A stretch of 64,000 bases of DNA from Corynespora cassiicola (lineage: Eukaryota; Ascomycota; Dothideomycetes; Pleosporales; Corynesporascaceae), in NCBI GenBank assembly GCA_022059125.1, contig JAEUWY010000002.1:248001-312000 (forward strand), given 5' to 3'. Below the pieces are notes generated by a model. That model had not been told where the DNA came from. It did no database searches and was given only the letters and a program-made list of their open reading frames with translations. Of this stretch, positions 1-11,928 are shown in pieces. The position numbers were made by a program, and so were the translations under genes. The stretch's first letter is position 1, and the number at the start of each line of letters is the position of its first letter.

Positions 1-1006
1 GAGCTTCAACCTCAACGAAATGAAGGACGATAACATGACTTGCGCAATGCGCACTGATCTTCTCTTCTTCTTCATCTCCGACACTAGCTGCTTGGAGTTA
101 GCGGAGGATACTTGCTATTTTATCAGAGCAGGCTTTATCATCAGTTATTGTAGTAGTAATCATAGGCTCCTTTCTGATGTACATTATTATACGCGTCTTG
201 TGGGTCCGTTTGTATACGATGGTGTCGGTTTTTTTTTCTTTTACGTTTTTGCCCCTTGATCATGTTCTAAGTAGAAAACATATACATTGGAGCTCAATAT
301 ACTATTGTGAAAGTTCTATCAAATTATTTCTCATCATCAACCAATGATGCGATATTGCCTAGGTTCTGGGCGGCTGAGAATGCCTGACACTGCAGTCCTA
401 TAGATGCGGTGCAGATGGCAGACGCGTAGTAGAGACAGATCGATCACTTGTACAAAGCCACTGCTACCAAGTGAGGCGAATCGTACAGCATTTTTCCTAT
501 CTAGTGTCTAAGAGTTGGATTGAAGCTTTTTAAATCAACGTTCAATACTTTGGCGTATCACCGCCTTTCTTCGACCCCGTTGCACGACTACTTTTTATCG
601 AGGCGTACTGTCCAAAATGCGCATAATTGCTGTAAAAAAATTCCCAAACCTAACAACCGACAGCCTCTAAACATCATTGTTCGATGTATCGAAGTATGAA
701 GAAGCGCAGAGGCCTGCTAGATGAGCCACCGTGAGCCCACCAGATATCCTTGGCGGTGCCACGGACTGGACTAATACAAGCTATGAGCGGACGATCTGTG
801 AAGTGATACATGGAACAATTCAAGAGTTCATTATAGAGAAACTTGTTTTGAGACTGGCCGCAGTGAAATCGAAAGACATACACACGCGTGTCCGCCTTGC
901 CGCCCACATAACCATCCAGGCCCCACGATGAGTCCACCCATTAGTTGAATCCTCAGAGCAAAATCTTCAGAAACCCGTAACCTACTCCAAACCCCCTATC
1001 CCTTCC
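1..1006. other. intergenic, no gene supported
   Basis: The left edge of the window is AT-leaning, with stops in all frames and only short low-quality open frames. I see no conserved domain, RNA gene or mobile element. It includes the 3' flank of the GPI-protein gene that ends at 1007 on the minus strand. Confidence 0.5.
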
Positions 1007-1813
1007 TCACCCAAAGATAACAAAACCCCCCGCAACACCCACCAACCCCCCAGCCAAAACGGCCAACCCCCTCCCCTCACCCCCCATCCCCGCCACTGCC
1101 GCCCCTGTCGCATTAACGACCCCAGTATGCGTATGCATCCCCCCAATCCCAGTCCCAGTCCCAGTCCTGGCAGTCTTGGACCCGGGCACGGTGATCATCT
1201 TGGTCGATGTGACGGGCGGCAGATGCACCGTCCCATTCGGCGAGCTCATCGCGATGGTGCTCACAAACGTCGAGTTTACGTACGGCGGCATCGTCACGAC
1301 GGGCGTGGTCCGTGTCGTCGTCGAGGTCAGCGTCGTCGTTGACGTGATGCGCGTCGTGGTCAGGGCGGTGGCAGCTTTGTCGTCGTCGAGCATGGAAATT
1401 TCGACCGTGGCTGTGGCATCGGTGTTTGTTTGCACCAAGGTGGCGCACGCGGTCGTGGGGTCCGCGGGTGGTGGCGACTCCGCAGATGTGAAGGCTGGGT
1501 ATCGGGATTCGAGCCAGGATTTAATGTCCGGGGGGATATTGGAGTACCATTCTGGCTCTCCGACTTCGGTGGGGAACATTGGGATGTTCAGCGTGGGGGA
1601 TGGGAGGAGGTTGAGGAAGGATTCGAGGGCGGACATGTCGGCGGGTGCGATGATGTGGCTTGATGGGGTGGGAACTGAGACCGTGGTGGGGATGAGATTG
1701 ACGGTCTGGATGGCGAAATCTGGCGTGTTGGAAGTGGGTAGATTGTGATCCATGGCGTCGCCGCCGTGGAGCGTGAGGAGAAGCGCTGCTAGGAGCGTTG
1801 AGAGGAAACGCAT
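1007..1813 (-). CDS. GPI-anchored Ser/Thr-rich cell-surface protein
   Basis: Single-exon gene of 268 aa. Residues 1-20 form a classic secretion signal (MRFLSTLLAALLLTLHGGDA). The middle (about 130-200) is very rich in Thr and Ser with repeated TST/TTT tracts, expected to be O-glycosylated. The last about 25 residues form a small-residue site followed by a hydrophobic tail ending at the stop, the layout of a GPI-attachment signal. The product should therefore be secreted and tethered to the plasma membrane or cell wall. No catalytic domain is recognisable. The antisense frames are also open because of GC bias, but only this frame has a signal peptide and GPI tail. The start at 1813 is chosen because the signal peptide begins there. 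Confidence 0.8.
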   Translation of the reverse strand: MRFLSTLLAALLLTLHGGDAMDHNLPTSNTPDFAIQTVNLIPTTVSVPTPSSHIIAPADMSALESFLNLLPSPTLNIPMFPTEVGEPEWYSNIPPDIKSWLESRYPAFTSAESPPPADPTTACATLVQTNTDATATVEISMLDDDKAATALTTTRITSTTTLTSTTTRTTPVVTMPPYVNSTFVSTIAMSSPNGTVHLPPVTSTKMITVPGSKTARTGTGTGIGGMHTHTGVVNATGAAVAGMGGEGRGLAVLAGGLVGVAGGFVIFG

Positions 1814-3065
1814 GGCTGAGTGCTTGGCTTAAATTGGGGTTGTTTGAGGCTATTGGTTTAGGTGGAGTGTTTTTGGAAGTACAAGGGGAGGTTTATCTCT
1901 GTTTGAAGCGAGACGCTGGTGGGGTTGCCGCTGTGTTGTGTTTATCTGAAGGAGAGACAATGACTCAGCGAGCGCTGGGGTTGACTTCAAGGCAGCTATC
2001 GGGTGCTGTAAAATCGGATTGGAAAATTTGGGCGTGTTGTCTGATGGCTCAATGTGGGCCTACAAAAAGAGTGGAACGGAAGAAAAGATTGTGCGCGTTC
2101 AGTGTGTTGAGTGAATGGGAGGGGACTACTGTCATGAATATAACGAGCGGGGAGATCGAAACGAGGCAAACGGGCGGGCACCAAAGGGAGTGAATATATC
2201 CTCTAATGGTCTCTGGGTGTATATCTGACGCTAGACAGCTACAGAAACTACTGTGTGACGCAATTACTGCTGCGCACGAATGAACGTGTGTCGGAGTGGC
2301 CGACACAGAATCGCAAACCAACCCAGCGTTCACAGTTGGAAGTCAATGCTCATCGAGATTAAAGGGGTGGGAGCAAACAGGTAGATATTGAGTGCTCAGA
2401 TGTAACGCACGTGGAAACACGGGCCTGTAGATGGTGGTGCGTTGTGCTGATGTGTGAGAACAGACGGGATCACGAACCCCTGGGCAAGATGGCAGTGAAA
2501 CATTTTGTGCAGTGTAACTGGGCTTTGTCTTTATCAATGAGACTGGGGTTTGAATGTGAAGTTTGTGCTCGAATGTGAGCTAGATATGGTGAGATTTTTC
2601 TTTTGAGCTATATTCTGCTGTTGGGGCCAACATTTCTATATCCAGTTCAGGCAGAATTGCAAACCATGAGTGGGTTCTGAAAGTCTAATTCCCTGAAAAG
2701 CTGTGTATGATTGCTACTTCTTGTTCGTTAACTAATTCTCATTATGTCTCCTATGAATCTGGGCTCCTCCCTTCGTGATAACATACTTGATCATCTATAC
2801 TACGTGCATCTGAGTGATGGTGGTCTATAAGCTAATCACCTTTTAGTCAGTATTGAGTTAAAAAAAAGTAGGGTACCGCTTGATTAGTCATTATTTCATA
2901 CGAAAAAATATCCATTTAAATTGTAACGATGGAGTCCTTTGTTAATTGCAATGATGAACACTGCAAGTGGATAGGGTGTGCTTGTCAGACCCCTCCTTGA
3001 GAAAATACAAAGTACTCAGGAAAACGCGCCAGGGACATTCAACCCACACAATCAACAAAATTCTG
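1814..3065. other. intergenic, no gene supported
   Basis: This is the upstream region of the GPI-protein gene and the 3' flank of the gene ending at 3066. It turns AT-rich from about 2540. Short open frames on both strands carry no domain, signal peptide or splice-linked continuation that I can recognise. Confidence 0.5.
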
Positions 3066-3686
3066 CTACGCATCCAAATCTCCATTCCACTCATAGCACA
3101 ATCTCACTTTAACAACCTTGTCTCCCTTCCTCACCGCAAATCGCCTGCACAGCCACCTCTCCTTCTTCCCATTGACCTCTACATCCGCAAACCCCCAAAC
3201 CTGCCACCCCGTCCACCCCGCCTTCTCATTATCCACAAAACTCTCCACCACCTCCCCCTCCTCCGTCTCCGGCAGCCATCCCTCGGTAAGGAACTTGGCA
3301 TCCTCCTCAATCTTACCCTTGCCCTTGTTCTCCTCCCGGATCGCGGCAAGCGTGTTGAACCTGCTCTTGCCCTGCAAATCGCCAAAGAGCCAGTCCGAGT
3401 GCGGGCGGAACTGCCAGTCCAGGACGCGGTGCTCAGACGTGCCCTTGATGCCGCCCGTGGCCGTCTGGTCGACGTCAATGTGCGTGACCTCGCCCGAGGA
3501 GCCGTCCTCGGCAGGGGCGGTGTAGCAGCGCAGATGCTGAGTCACAGTCGCAAGACCCACGGCTTTGCGGGTGAGCCAGCCGACGCCTTGGAGGGCGAGG
3601 ACGGCGTCCGGGTCGTCAGAGAGGGTCTTGTGGAGGATCCATTTTCCGGAGAGGTCTCGGATGGTTTTGGATTGTGGGGCGGCCAT
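3066..3686 (-). CDS. conserved fungal calycin/lipocalin-like protein
   Basis: Single-exon gene of 206 aa with no signal peptide or membrane segment, so probably cytosolic. It opens with a motif of the form DLSGKW, as in small beta-barrel calycin proteins. It continues with alternating beta-strand-like segments: THIDVDQTATGGIKGTSEHR at about 67-86, then LDWQFRPHSDWLFGDLQGKSR, and a C-terminal strand VVKVRLCYEW. I recall this as a widespread uncharacterised fungal family. The lipocalin/fatty-acid-binding-like fold is inferred from the opening GxW motif and strand pattern, not proven, and the ligand is unknown. The length fits the family. The ATG at 3686 is directly followed by the conserved region. 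Confidence 0.75.
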   Translation of the reverse strand: MAAPQSKTIRDLSGKWILHKTLSDDPDAVLALQGVGWLTRKAVGLATVTQHLRCYTAPAEDGSSGEVTHIDVDQTATGGIKGTSEHRVLDWQFRPHSDWLFGDLQGKSRFNTLAAIREENKGKGKIEEDAKFLTEGWLPETEEGEVVESFVDNEKAGWTGWQVWGFADVEVNGKKERWLCRRFAVRKGDKVVKVRLCYEWNGDLDA

Positions 3687-5311
3687 GGTATGGAGAATTG
3701 AGTCGGGGGATTGTTGTTAGGTGTCTATTTATTTCCTCTAGTCGATGGGATCGGGGGGTGGTGCGCAGCTTGACGTCGTCTTAACGCAGGGTTCGGTCTT
3801 TGGCGGGGTAGCTTTACGTTTTACTCGGGGTAGCTAGCTAGTTGCTCGTAGCTCCACTTAAAAGAGCTGCACGTTGATGGCCATCGTGCCACGTTCGAGG
3901 GTCCAAGACGCCGTTTATATATGCTACGCCGAGACCATGATACCCTGTACAGTTGCTTTTCTGAGTGGCCAGCTTCACATGTACCTGGCATATGTTCAAC
4001 CGCGGCATCTCTGCTTCGGGATAGCTGCGGCCTCTAGTGACGTTTGTCGCGGGGAATCCCTGTCGTTTTTGACTACGCGACCGAGCCGATCTTCGCGTGT
4101 GGGAGAGCGTATGGAGTAGACGCGCCGTTTTTGGCTTGCGTGGCTGTGTTGCTGATGTAGGCGGAGAAGGCAGGACCTCGGAACTGCATGTGCGAGGCCC
4201 CGAGTGATTGGGCGGTTTCGACTGCCGTTCATGAAGACGCCGGGCTTGGGGGTGGAGCGGTGCTGAGTTACTTCGTGGTATTTGCTGTTTGGGGCAGTTG
4301 GCGCGCGTGGACCAAGGAACTAGCAGATCGGATACGTGTTTCTGCCGCACTCCGGCTAGCAGGATGGCTCGTAAGTTGGTCTGGCGATGCAATTAGCAAA
4401 ATCGGAATTGAAAAGTGATGGAGTGGGGCTGGCTCTGCCCAAATGCAAGTGTGGCGTGCTTCACAATTCCGTGCACCATCCAAGCTCCCACCCGCAGTAC
4501 TACGCCCTTGCATCTCCTGAAACGCCGTATGCAATTTTACGTGACGAATGTGCTATGTAATAACTGGATATCAAGATAGTACCGTGTCGCATGTATGGCA
4601 TACGGCTACTGCGTAACTAAGCACAGCAGACTACAATGTACGTGATCGTGCAAGTAAGTGGGTATGGTGGTTGGCCGAACAGCCTCGCAAACCATGGCCA
4701 TCCGAGATGTGATCGAGATTTCATGAAGTAACCACATGCAGGCCTTGCTGTCGGTACACATGTGCACGTGATTGTGTAAGCCACCTGCTTGTCGCTTGAC
4801 TCTACTATCGAAAGCTAATGCTAGGAGGCTCTGTCGACGTGAGAGGAAAGCCCATGACTGCTGTGAGTGGTATAACCAGCCAGTCATGTAAGCCAAAGTG
4901 ATCAAGGCTCCGGGAAGGTCATGGCCAAATTCGGACTAAACTATCAGGAAGAACAAAGGGCCGTCCTTGCTTGTAGAGAATCATGTGAGAGTTGTGCCTC
5001 GATGAGTATCCATCGTCTCGCATTCAGAACATTCAGTCTGCATCGGGTGTGGGACGGCAATTTGGAATGGGCTAAATCAACGGCGGTGCTCTTCGAGAAG
5101 GTCGTACTGGTGCGCAGTGACATTGTATTTTTTTGGCGCACAAGCACATCACGCGGACTTTGTTGCCTGGTTGGGTCGGGCCTTGTACATCTTTCGTACG
5201 CAAAAGTTGCCAACAATAACCCTGCTATGGCCTGTCTTCCTGTCCTGGCTTGTAGACTGGAGAGGAACTCAATATTGTCGAGCTTACATCACCGGCCAGC
5301 ATACTTCAGAC
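3687..5311. other. intergenic, no gene supported
   Basis: Upstream region of the calycin-like gene and of the membrane protein gene at 5312. Open frames on both strands are short and without recognisable features. An unfound 5' exon of the 5312 gene could lie here, because that protein lacks a visible signal peptide. Confidence 0.4.
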
Positions 5312-6028
5312 ATGTTTTTCTCCGAACTCATAGAAACGACTCGCGCCGCGGCCAGACCTTCGGCGGACGGTATACAGATTGATACGCGCCCCTCACCTAC
5401 CGTCTACAACCATGTCGGTATCTCTACCAATTTTGAGCACGCATCTACATCAGGATCCAGTGAGAAGGGGCATCTGCTCATCTTAAGTCCGGGCCTGAGT
5501 GGCCACACGACAGCGACGCACCTCGCATCGCATACCAGTACCACACCTTCCTCGGAGGAGACACTGAATTCGACACCAGGAATGGAAGTGGAAGAAGCTC
5601 ACCAGCCGCCTCCTATGGGAGTGATCATAGGGAGTGTTCTTGGGGGCATATTTGGCATCGCTTTAATCACCATGGTCGCCATTTTTGTGCGTAAAGTGCA
5701 CAAAGGCAATATGGAAACGTTAGGCCGTGGTATTGAGCCGGTCAAAACGGATAAGAGAACAATCGACGAAGATGTGGCTCTCTCACAATTCCTCGCTACT
5801 GGTTTCGTGGATTCGAGAGCACGAGAGGTGGGGTTGAAAAAGCTGGAGCAGGCGCTCAAGAGGAAGTGGGCAAGAGAAAAGAGCGCCCTGCGGAGTCCGG
5901 GTTCAGTGGAGCTGGAGGCGTTTGAGAAGAGAAAGGAGACGGAGAGAAGGTTACTGCTCGCGGCCAGCCTGGACACTCTGTGGACAACGCGTGGTGAGCC
6001 GTCGGTCCGAGATTCACAGACGGGATGA
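5312..6028 (+). CDS. putative single-pass membrane protein, start uncertain
   Basis: Open frame of 238 aa from the first in-frame ATG. The N-terminal about 95 residues are Ser/Thr-rich and hydrophilic. One strong transmembrane segment follows at about 107-129 (VIIGSVLGGIFGIALITMVA core), then basic residues RKVHK and a roughly 110-residue charged cytoplasmic tail with probable coiled coil. This is the layout of fungal type I surface proteins such as Wsc/Mid2-like sensors, but no WSC or other named domain is seen. A signal peptide is missing. The frame stays open upstream to about 5117 without an ATG, including a hydrophobic stretch, so a 5' exon is likely missing from this model. The call rests on composition and topology only. 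Confidence 0.5.
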   Translation: MFFSELIETTRAAARPSADGIQIDTRPSPTVYNHVGISTNFEHASTSGSSEKGHLLILSPGLSGHTTATHLASHTSTTPSSEETLNSTPGMEVEEAHQPPPMGVIIGSVLGGIFGIALITMVAIFVRKVHKGNMETLGRGIEPVKTDKRTIDEDVALSQFLATGFVDSRAREVGLKKLEQALKRKWAREKSALRSPGSVELEAFEKRKETERRLLLAASLDTLWTTRGEPSVRDSQTG

Positions 6029-6777
6029 GTTGGGCCATGGCCGATGCGGCGCCATGGGAGCTGGAGGTGGAGGCTGCCAACTACATTTGAACTTTAGAGA
6101 ATGTATCCTGCTGCCATTGGATGAATACTGTCTCAGTTAGCATGTATGCAGTTGGCGTAGGCCCATCCATGTGCTCAAATCTCGCTAATGCGCGTAGACG
6201 ATGGGAGGAAAGCGTAGCAGGCAGACGGGCCAGCGGGCACAGGCCCGAGTCATGGCAGCAAACACGCTGTACTGCAGGCGCGGTTCAGCAGGTGGCATCA
6301 GTGTGCAGCAGACGGCAGACGGCGGGCGCGGGCGTGTGCACGGACTCGGCGAAGCTATGGAAAGTGGAAAGTGGAAAGCGGAAAGCGGGTCGTGATAGAA
6401 AGTTGGTGTTGACTGGGGCCGGCGAGTGGTGTGAGGCGGCTTGGGCGTCGGGCCGGAATTATCCGGACCAATGAAAATCCGCCGCTCGGCATAAACACGA
6501 TTGTTTTCGTTCAAACATCCAGAAACTATCTTCACCTTTCTTTCTGCCCGACTGCGACCCCGGCACGCCGTGCAGCCTGCGCCAGCGAGCATACTTAAGG
6601 CTGCCACCCGCGACCACCCACGTGCAGCCACCCGCCCTCCCTCCTGCAAAACACCGGCCGAAGCGCTGCCTGCCCCACCGCAAGCGAACGGCAACGCTGC
6701 AGCGAACCCCACCGCGCAGCACACCACAGCGCACCACAGCACGAGCACGAGCACCTCTCCGCCCTCGCAGCCGCAAC
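6029..6777. other. intergenic/5' region of CKS1 homologue
   Basis: Holds the 3' flank of the membrane protein gene and the promoter and leader of the Cks1 gene. The stretch just before the Cks1 start (about 6600-6777) is rich in CA/CC and in CACGTG-like and CACGAGCACGAG repeats. No other gene is supported. Confidence 0.5.
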
Positions 6778-7282
6778 ATGGCCGACATGGACATCGACTT
6801 CACGCGCCGCAACAAGAAGCCGCGCCCGCTGTCCGAGCTCGAGAAGGAGAAGCTGGACGAGTTTGTTGACGCGATCCACTACTCGGCGCGGTACGTACGC
6901 GGTTTTTTGTTTACCTGCCTAGGCATCTAGGTAGAGTCTGTTGAGCCTCATGCTGACGGCGCGCCAGGTACTCGGACGACCAGTATGAATACCGCCACGT
7001 GCAACTGCCCAAACAGATGCTCAAGGCCATACCCAAGGAATACTTTGACGGCTCGCGCGGCACCCTCAAGCTGCTGTGGGAAGAGGAGTGGAGAGCGCTC
7101 GGCATCACCCAGGTACGTTCTTCGCGAATGCGTCTGCGCGCACGCGACCGCACGCGACCACACAGGAGCACTGCTGACTGCCTCGCCAGAGCCTGGGCTG
7201 GGAGCACTACGAGGTACATGAGCCTGAGCCGCACATCTTACTCTTCAAGCGACCGATAAACTACCAGCCGCCGATGCATTGA
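6778..7282 (+). CDS. cks1: cyclin-dependent kinase regulatory subunit Cks1/Suc1
   Basis: Three exons, 6778-6890, 6968-7112 and 7190-7282, give 116 aa. Both introns (77 bp each) have GTACGT donors. The protein binds cyclin-dependent kinase and promotes multisite phosphorylation in the cell cycle. The sequence shows the family blocks in order: [20 protein letters not shown], then [20 protein letters not shown] spanning the second splice junction, then the hallmark [12 protein letters not shown] near the C-terminus. The length matches fission yeast Suc1 better than the longer budding yeast Cks1, with no poly-Gln tail. The conserved SLGWEH block is continuous only with the second intron removed, which confirms the model. 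This is the most secure identification in the window. Confidence 0.95.
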
Positions 7283-9232
7283 GGCCACCGCCCTTCCCTC
7301 CGCCTTCGGGCCCTTCCGCCCCGTGCCCGCCAACCATGGCCCCGGCGTACCTCGACCCGACGAGACGTTCATACGGCCACCCCACGGCGACTTCTCCGCC
7401 TTTCCTTGTCTATTTTCTGAGCGAACCAGGTTAGAATCCACATAACGACGGCATGATAACGGCGGCACGAATGACTTGTCGAATCGGACTGAACCGCTTC
7501 ATTGGGGCGTCGAGATAGCAGCTCGGGTTCCCGCACCCACCTTTTTCTGTACATATGTGCCGCCAATGGGCTTCGCCGAGTGAGTAGCATGAATGACTGG
7601 TATTCAGGCCTGTGCTAGACTCGTACTTTAGCATGTTGAGCACATTTCCATAGTAAACACTGTCGAATCAACCAGGTTCTTGCTCATTCTGAATGTACTT
7701 CTTTCGCCCCGATTAAGCTCACGTTGCGGCTCTGCGGTGCTAGTGGATCTCTTACAATGTACAGATGAATCGCCGCGCCGCTTGGAGCCGAATTCGCGCT
7801 ACCCTGTCATCTATCTGAGACTCGCTAGATGCCTATACCTTGACCAGGACATTTTTTTTCTTGCATTCGGCCCCCGGCCCGATCCCGATATGACATTGAG
7901 TGGCAGATCCGGCTCATCTTGCATGGGGATGTAGTGGCCGAATGCTCAAGACTTGATTTCCACTTCCATTATGCTACTACTTAGAACCGTCCAATTTCCA
8001 GCGCGCCGGAAATGACATCAATGATTGCACGTCAGCAATGCTCGGGAATTTGTTCGGCAGCATCCGAAATTCGGAACTTGAAGCTTGACGCCCTCTTTTT
8101 CCACCTCGAACCCTCATTCTGGCAAAACTCTGCAGTCCAGGTGAACAATCTACGTTTTGGATCAGCAATTCCATTTATGCCCATGTAATACTGCCCACGT
8201 TCCGGAAGAAAATTGCATAAAGTCGAGAAAAAAGGGTTGTCACGCACGGTCCTTCTGGAAATGGATTAGCTCTTCCCCGCAACGTACCGGCCCTTTTCTG
8301 CCCGTCTGTCGTGCATCAACCTCACCCACATCATCTGGATAAATTGGCCGTACCACACTTGCAGAAGATTAAGCCCATCGACAATCTATCGCGCCTGATA
8401 CAGTGCGTCACTATCCATGGCATACTCGCTTTAGTGAGCTAGCGGGCCGAATACTCTCGACGTGTAGGGCATAGCTTTCTTTGGCTGCGTCAAAACCATG
8501 GCGTGCGAGATGACTGGGCGAGTATTCACCGAGCTCGATATGAATCCCAACAAGATTGCATTCCAGAGAAACCATGTCTTGCCCGATCCTTTATGCATCG
8601 CGATGCATCGCCTTGCGTCGCCCGTCAAGCCTGGAGCCGGCATGACAGATGGCTGCAGCTTTGCATTTACTGTTACTCCTGAACTGGCTGTCGGAGGATT
8701 GGATAACAAGCTGATTGCATGAGTGCTGCACCTCTCTCACAATCGTGTCTTTTCTTGTAGGCCATCGGTCTTCTCACGATCCCGTTGCCGCTCTATAAAC
8801 AACCATGATACCAAACCATGCCCGCTCCCCTGGTTCCCATGTCACACCGGCTGTTGTCGTCGGACAACAATGGGAATTAAACTCCACCAGTGTTTGGACG
8901 CCCAAGCCTCGAGAATGGCGGATGAGTAGGGGTAGATGATCCCACCGTGTCCGGATCTGTGCGTGTTGTCTTGGGCCCTGGATTCGGCTTTCCGACGTTT
9001 GATGGATTGAGGCCCAGCTGTACTCGATTGACAAGGTGCGCTCGGCACCAGGTGTTGATACCCATCCGCATCAGGCTAAATCAGTCACCCGTGTTGCTGC
9101 TTGCGAGGGCGAGTATAGAAGGCTGGAAAGGACGGCATCGGCCGTGATCGGACGCTCATAACGATTGAAGCCCAGGAGGCTACCCTAATGACTACTTTTC
9201 GCTCTTACCTTAATGTTGAATGTTAAATCGCC
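7283..9232. other. intergenic, no gene supported
   Basis: A roughly 1.95 kb gap between the Cks1 gene and the homeobox/C2H2-type factor. I searched it for exons encoding homeodomain helices 1-2 that would complete the downstream protein and found none. Open frames are short and featureless. Confidence 0.5.
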
Positions 9233-11928
9233 ATGAAGAATTGGTTTCAGAATCATCGGCTTCGCAGACAGCGGCCGGGTAGGTTTACAGACTGCGACCT
9301 ACAAGCTCGTCTAACGCAAAAGGCAGAGACATTGCCGCGCTCACCAGGAACTGGGCTCGCAAGAATCGACGATGAGATAGTACCGACCTCGGACTCGCCA
9401 CCCATCAATCATGCGAATGCTACGACGCGAACTGGAGTCTCCAAAATGTCATCAAGTAGAATGTCCATCGAGCGCTACCTGAACGCCCCGTTGGAAGACG
9501 AGCCGGCCTCGTTCCCCGCGATCAACGCAGCCCTAGAGAAACAATCCTCAGTCAGAAGTCGCACGCGGGGAAAGACAAAGGGCGGCCACTCGAGGGAGAG
9601 CTCCATCGACGACGCGGACTCCGAAGGGCAGCGAACGTTTTACACGTCTGGCAGTGCCGCTGGGTCTACCGGCACATCCTACAGCGGCGTTTCTAGGGGC
9701 TATCTCAATCATAGGTCTCAACCGCGGCTTCATGTGCAACATCCTCCGCAACCGGACATGCTGGAGCATGTGGATATCAGTGCTAATTGCCTGGAGCGTC
9801 CTGCGACGAGCGGCACGATCGATATCGAGAAAGCATGGGCTGGTCAAGTCGAGAGACCAATGGCTAGGCATCGACGGGAACCCGCAAACGCCCACCGAGC
9901 AAAGGCAGACAAGGAACTTGCAAACATCCAATTACAAGCAAAGCAGCTCCAAAAGGACATGCAGAGACACAGGTCGGAAACAAGTACCGCCGAGGCCCTG
10001 ACCCCGATAGTCACGGACGAGATGGCCTACGCCCAAATGGCTGCACAGCCCAAGCTGGCGTGGATCCTGGGTGCTGACGTTCCGGCGGTGAGGAGCATGG
10101 CGAGACCCAAGTCCAGCGGCAGTCTTGTGGCGAGCACCGCGGAAGAAAGGCCCTTGCCACTGAGCGTGGGTAGTGGTGGTGGTGGTGACGGTAATGGTGG
10201 TAGGAAAGAGGAGAAGAGGCAGGGTGCAGGCTCTTTCTATGTGAGAAAGACCAAATCGAGCGGTGCATTGGATGAGGATTTCCGCCAGTCGGCCTCGGGC
10301 CAGCGATCCGCAGCCTTGTCTCAGCGGCGACCAGGGAAGCACCCACGCTTCTACTGCACCTTTTGTCAAAAGAGATTCCAATCGCGATTGGAATGGACCC
10401 ACCACGAGCAGACGATTCATCTGCCCCGAGAACTATGGATATGCTGCCCCCGCACCGGGCAGTTCCCCGAGCGATGTCCCTTCTGCGAGAGGAGCAGGCC
10501 CAGCCCATCACACCTCGCAGATCACCAATATATATCCTGCCAAGAGAAGCCTCTATCACAGCGCACCTTCGATAGGCAGGACTACTTCCTGCAGCACATA
10601 TCGCACGTGCATAGAGTCAGCCCTAGCCAAAAGCCTCAGCGCCTCGCAGAATTGGCAGAAGCCTGGAAGACCCCAATTTTGCTCAGAGAGGGCGACCGAG
10701 CCCTTCACTGTGGCTTCTGCGGGCTCAACTTTGGTACTTACACTGAACGAACCGAACATGTCGGCCGTCATTTTGACGAAGGATTGGACATGATGTCATG
10801 GTGGGCCGGTCGCGTGAGCCATGAGATCGCCCCCCGTGTAGGCCACGAAACGAATCAGGACCCGTAAGTCCAGTTTTGTCCATGGACAGCGCGCACGATT
10901 CAGTCGCTTACCACCGATTTAGTAACCTGCGCCACAAGTGTGTGTATTGCGGACGCGCATACGAAAACCTAACGGCTGCCAAGACGCTGCATCCCGTCTG
11001 CTCAATGTGGTCCTGCAGCTTCTTGGCCGGATTGCATTACACAATCTACCCCGCCGGGACACGTGAAAATTTGGAGGCAGTGTGTTGCTATTGCAACGAG
11101 ACCCTGGCTAGAGGCGCTGGCAGGGTAAAAGGAGCGGTGTTGAAGGAACACATCCGCCAGCACAATTTTCGCACTTGTAATCAGAGACTGTACTTCTCGG
11201 GCCAGCGGTTCCGGCAGCACCTTCAGGATAGCCACAGGTCATGCCACGACGGCACGCTCTCGGCTGGGTGGCCCCTTTTGCTCAAGTCGAGCAAAAAGAC
11301 CAGACCTGCCGCATTCGAAGCCGTAGAGGCAGTGGCCGGAATTCGAAACGGCTACATTATCCACCACCCCGTTGTGGCAACGGAGAAACCGGACAAACGC
11401 GGCAAAGACATTCCTCCTGTTCCACAATTGAAGGTGATGGACTTTTCTGAAGCCCCTCAGCGATCGACGGCCCCAAAGAAGCTACACCGCAAGGCTTCGT
11501 CACAGACCCTGACGGATAAGCCCGTGGCTGAGGTGCGCGAGTCCCTGCACTTCTTCACCCGCGCCGCAACGATTGATCTCGCATATGGGGCGGCAGCCTC
11601 CCCACCGCTTCGATTCGAGGTGGATGGCGGGCGGCAGCCATCCCCAATTGCGGCTCGCCACCATGGCGGACGTAGATTTCCCGAGTCGTCTGGGGCTGTT
11701 GACGCGATCAATGGCTGCCCAAGGTTCTACAGGAGGCGACTAGACGCATCGACGCGCAATCGGGTGTATGTGCGTGATGAGAGCGACGGGCCGGTTTCGA
11801 AGAACTCTCAGCGCCTCTTCAGGATGCTGGCGGGCAGCACGTTGGGCGGGCTGGTGCTGCACAGCTCACTCGTCGGGGCGGTTCCAGCGCGTCTGACGAA
11901 CTCGGTCGACATTTATACTCTCCACTAA
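9233..11928 (+). CDS. homeobox/C2H2-family transcription factor, homeodomain truncated
   Basis: Two exons, 9233-10863 and 10923-11928, give 878 aa. The 59 bp intron has a GTAAGT donor and CTTAC branch, and joins two long frames in phase. The N-terminus MKNWFQNHRLRRQR matches homeodomain helix 3 (WFxNxR), but helices 1-2 are absent. Residues about 75-105 contain IERYLNAPLEDEPASFPAIN, the linker I associate with fungal 'homeobox and C2H2' factors. C2H2-like fingers follow at about 373-396 (FYCTFCQKRF), 413-440 and 494-515 (HCGFCGLNF). Another Cys pair lies just after the splice (KCVYCGRAYE), and further Cys/His pairs come later. It should be a nuclear DNA-binding protein. An upstream exon could restore the homeodomain, but I could not find one. 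The target genes are unknown. Confidence 0.8.
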
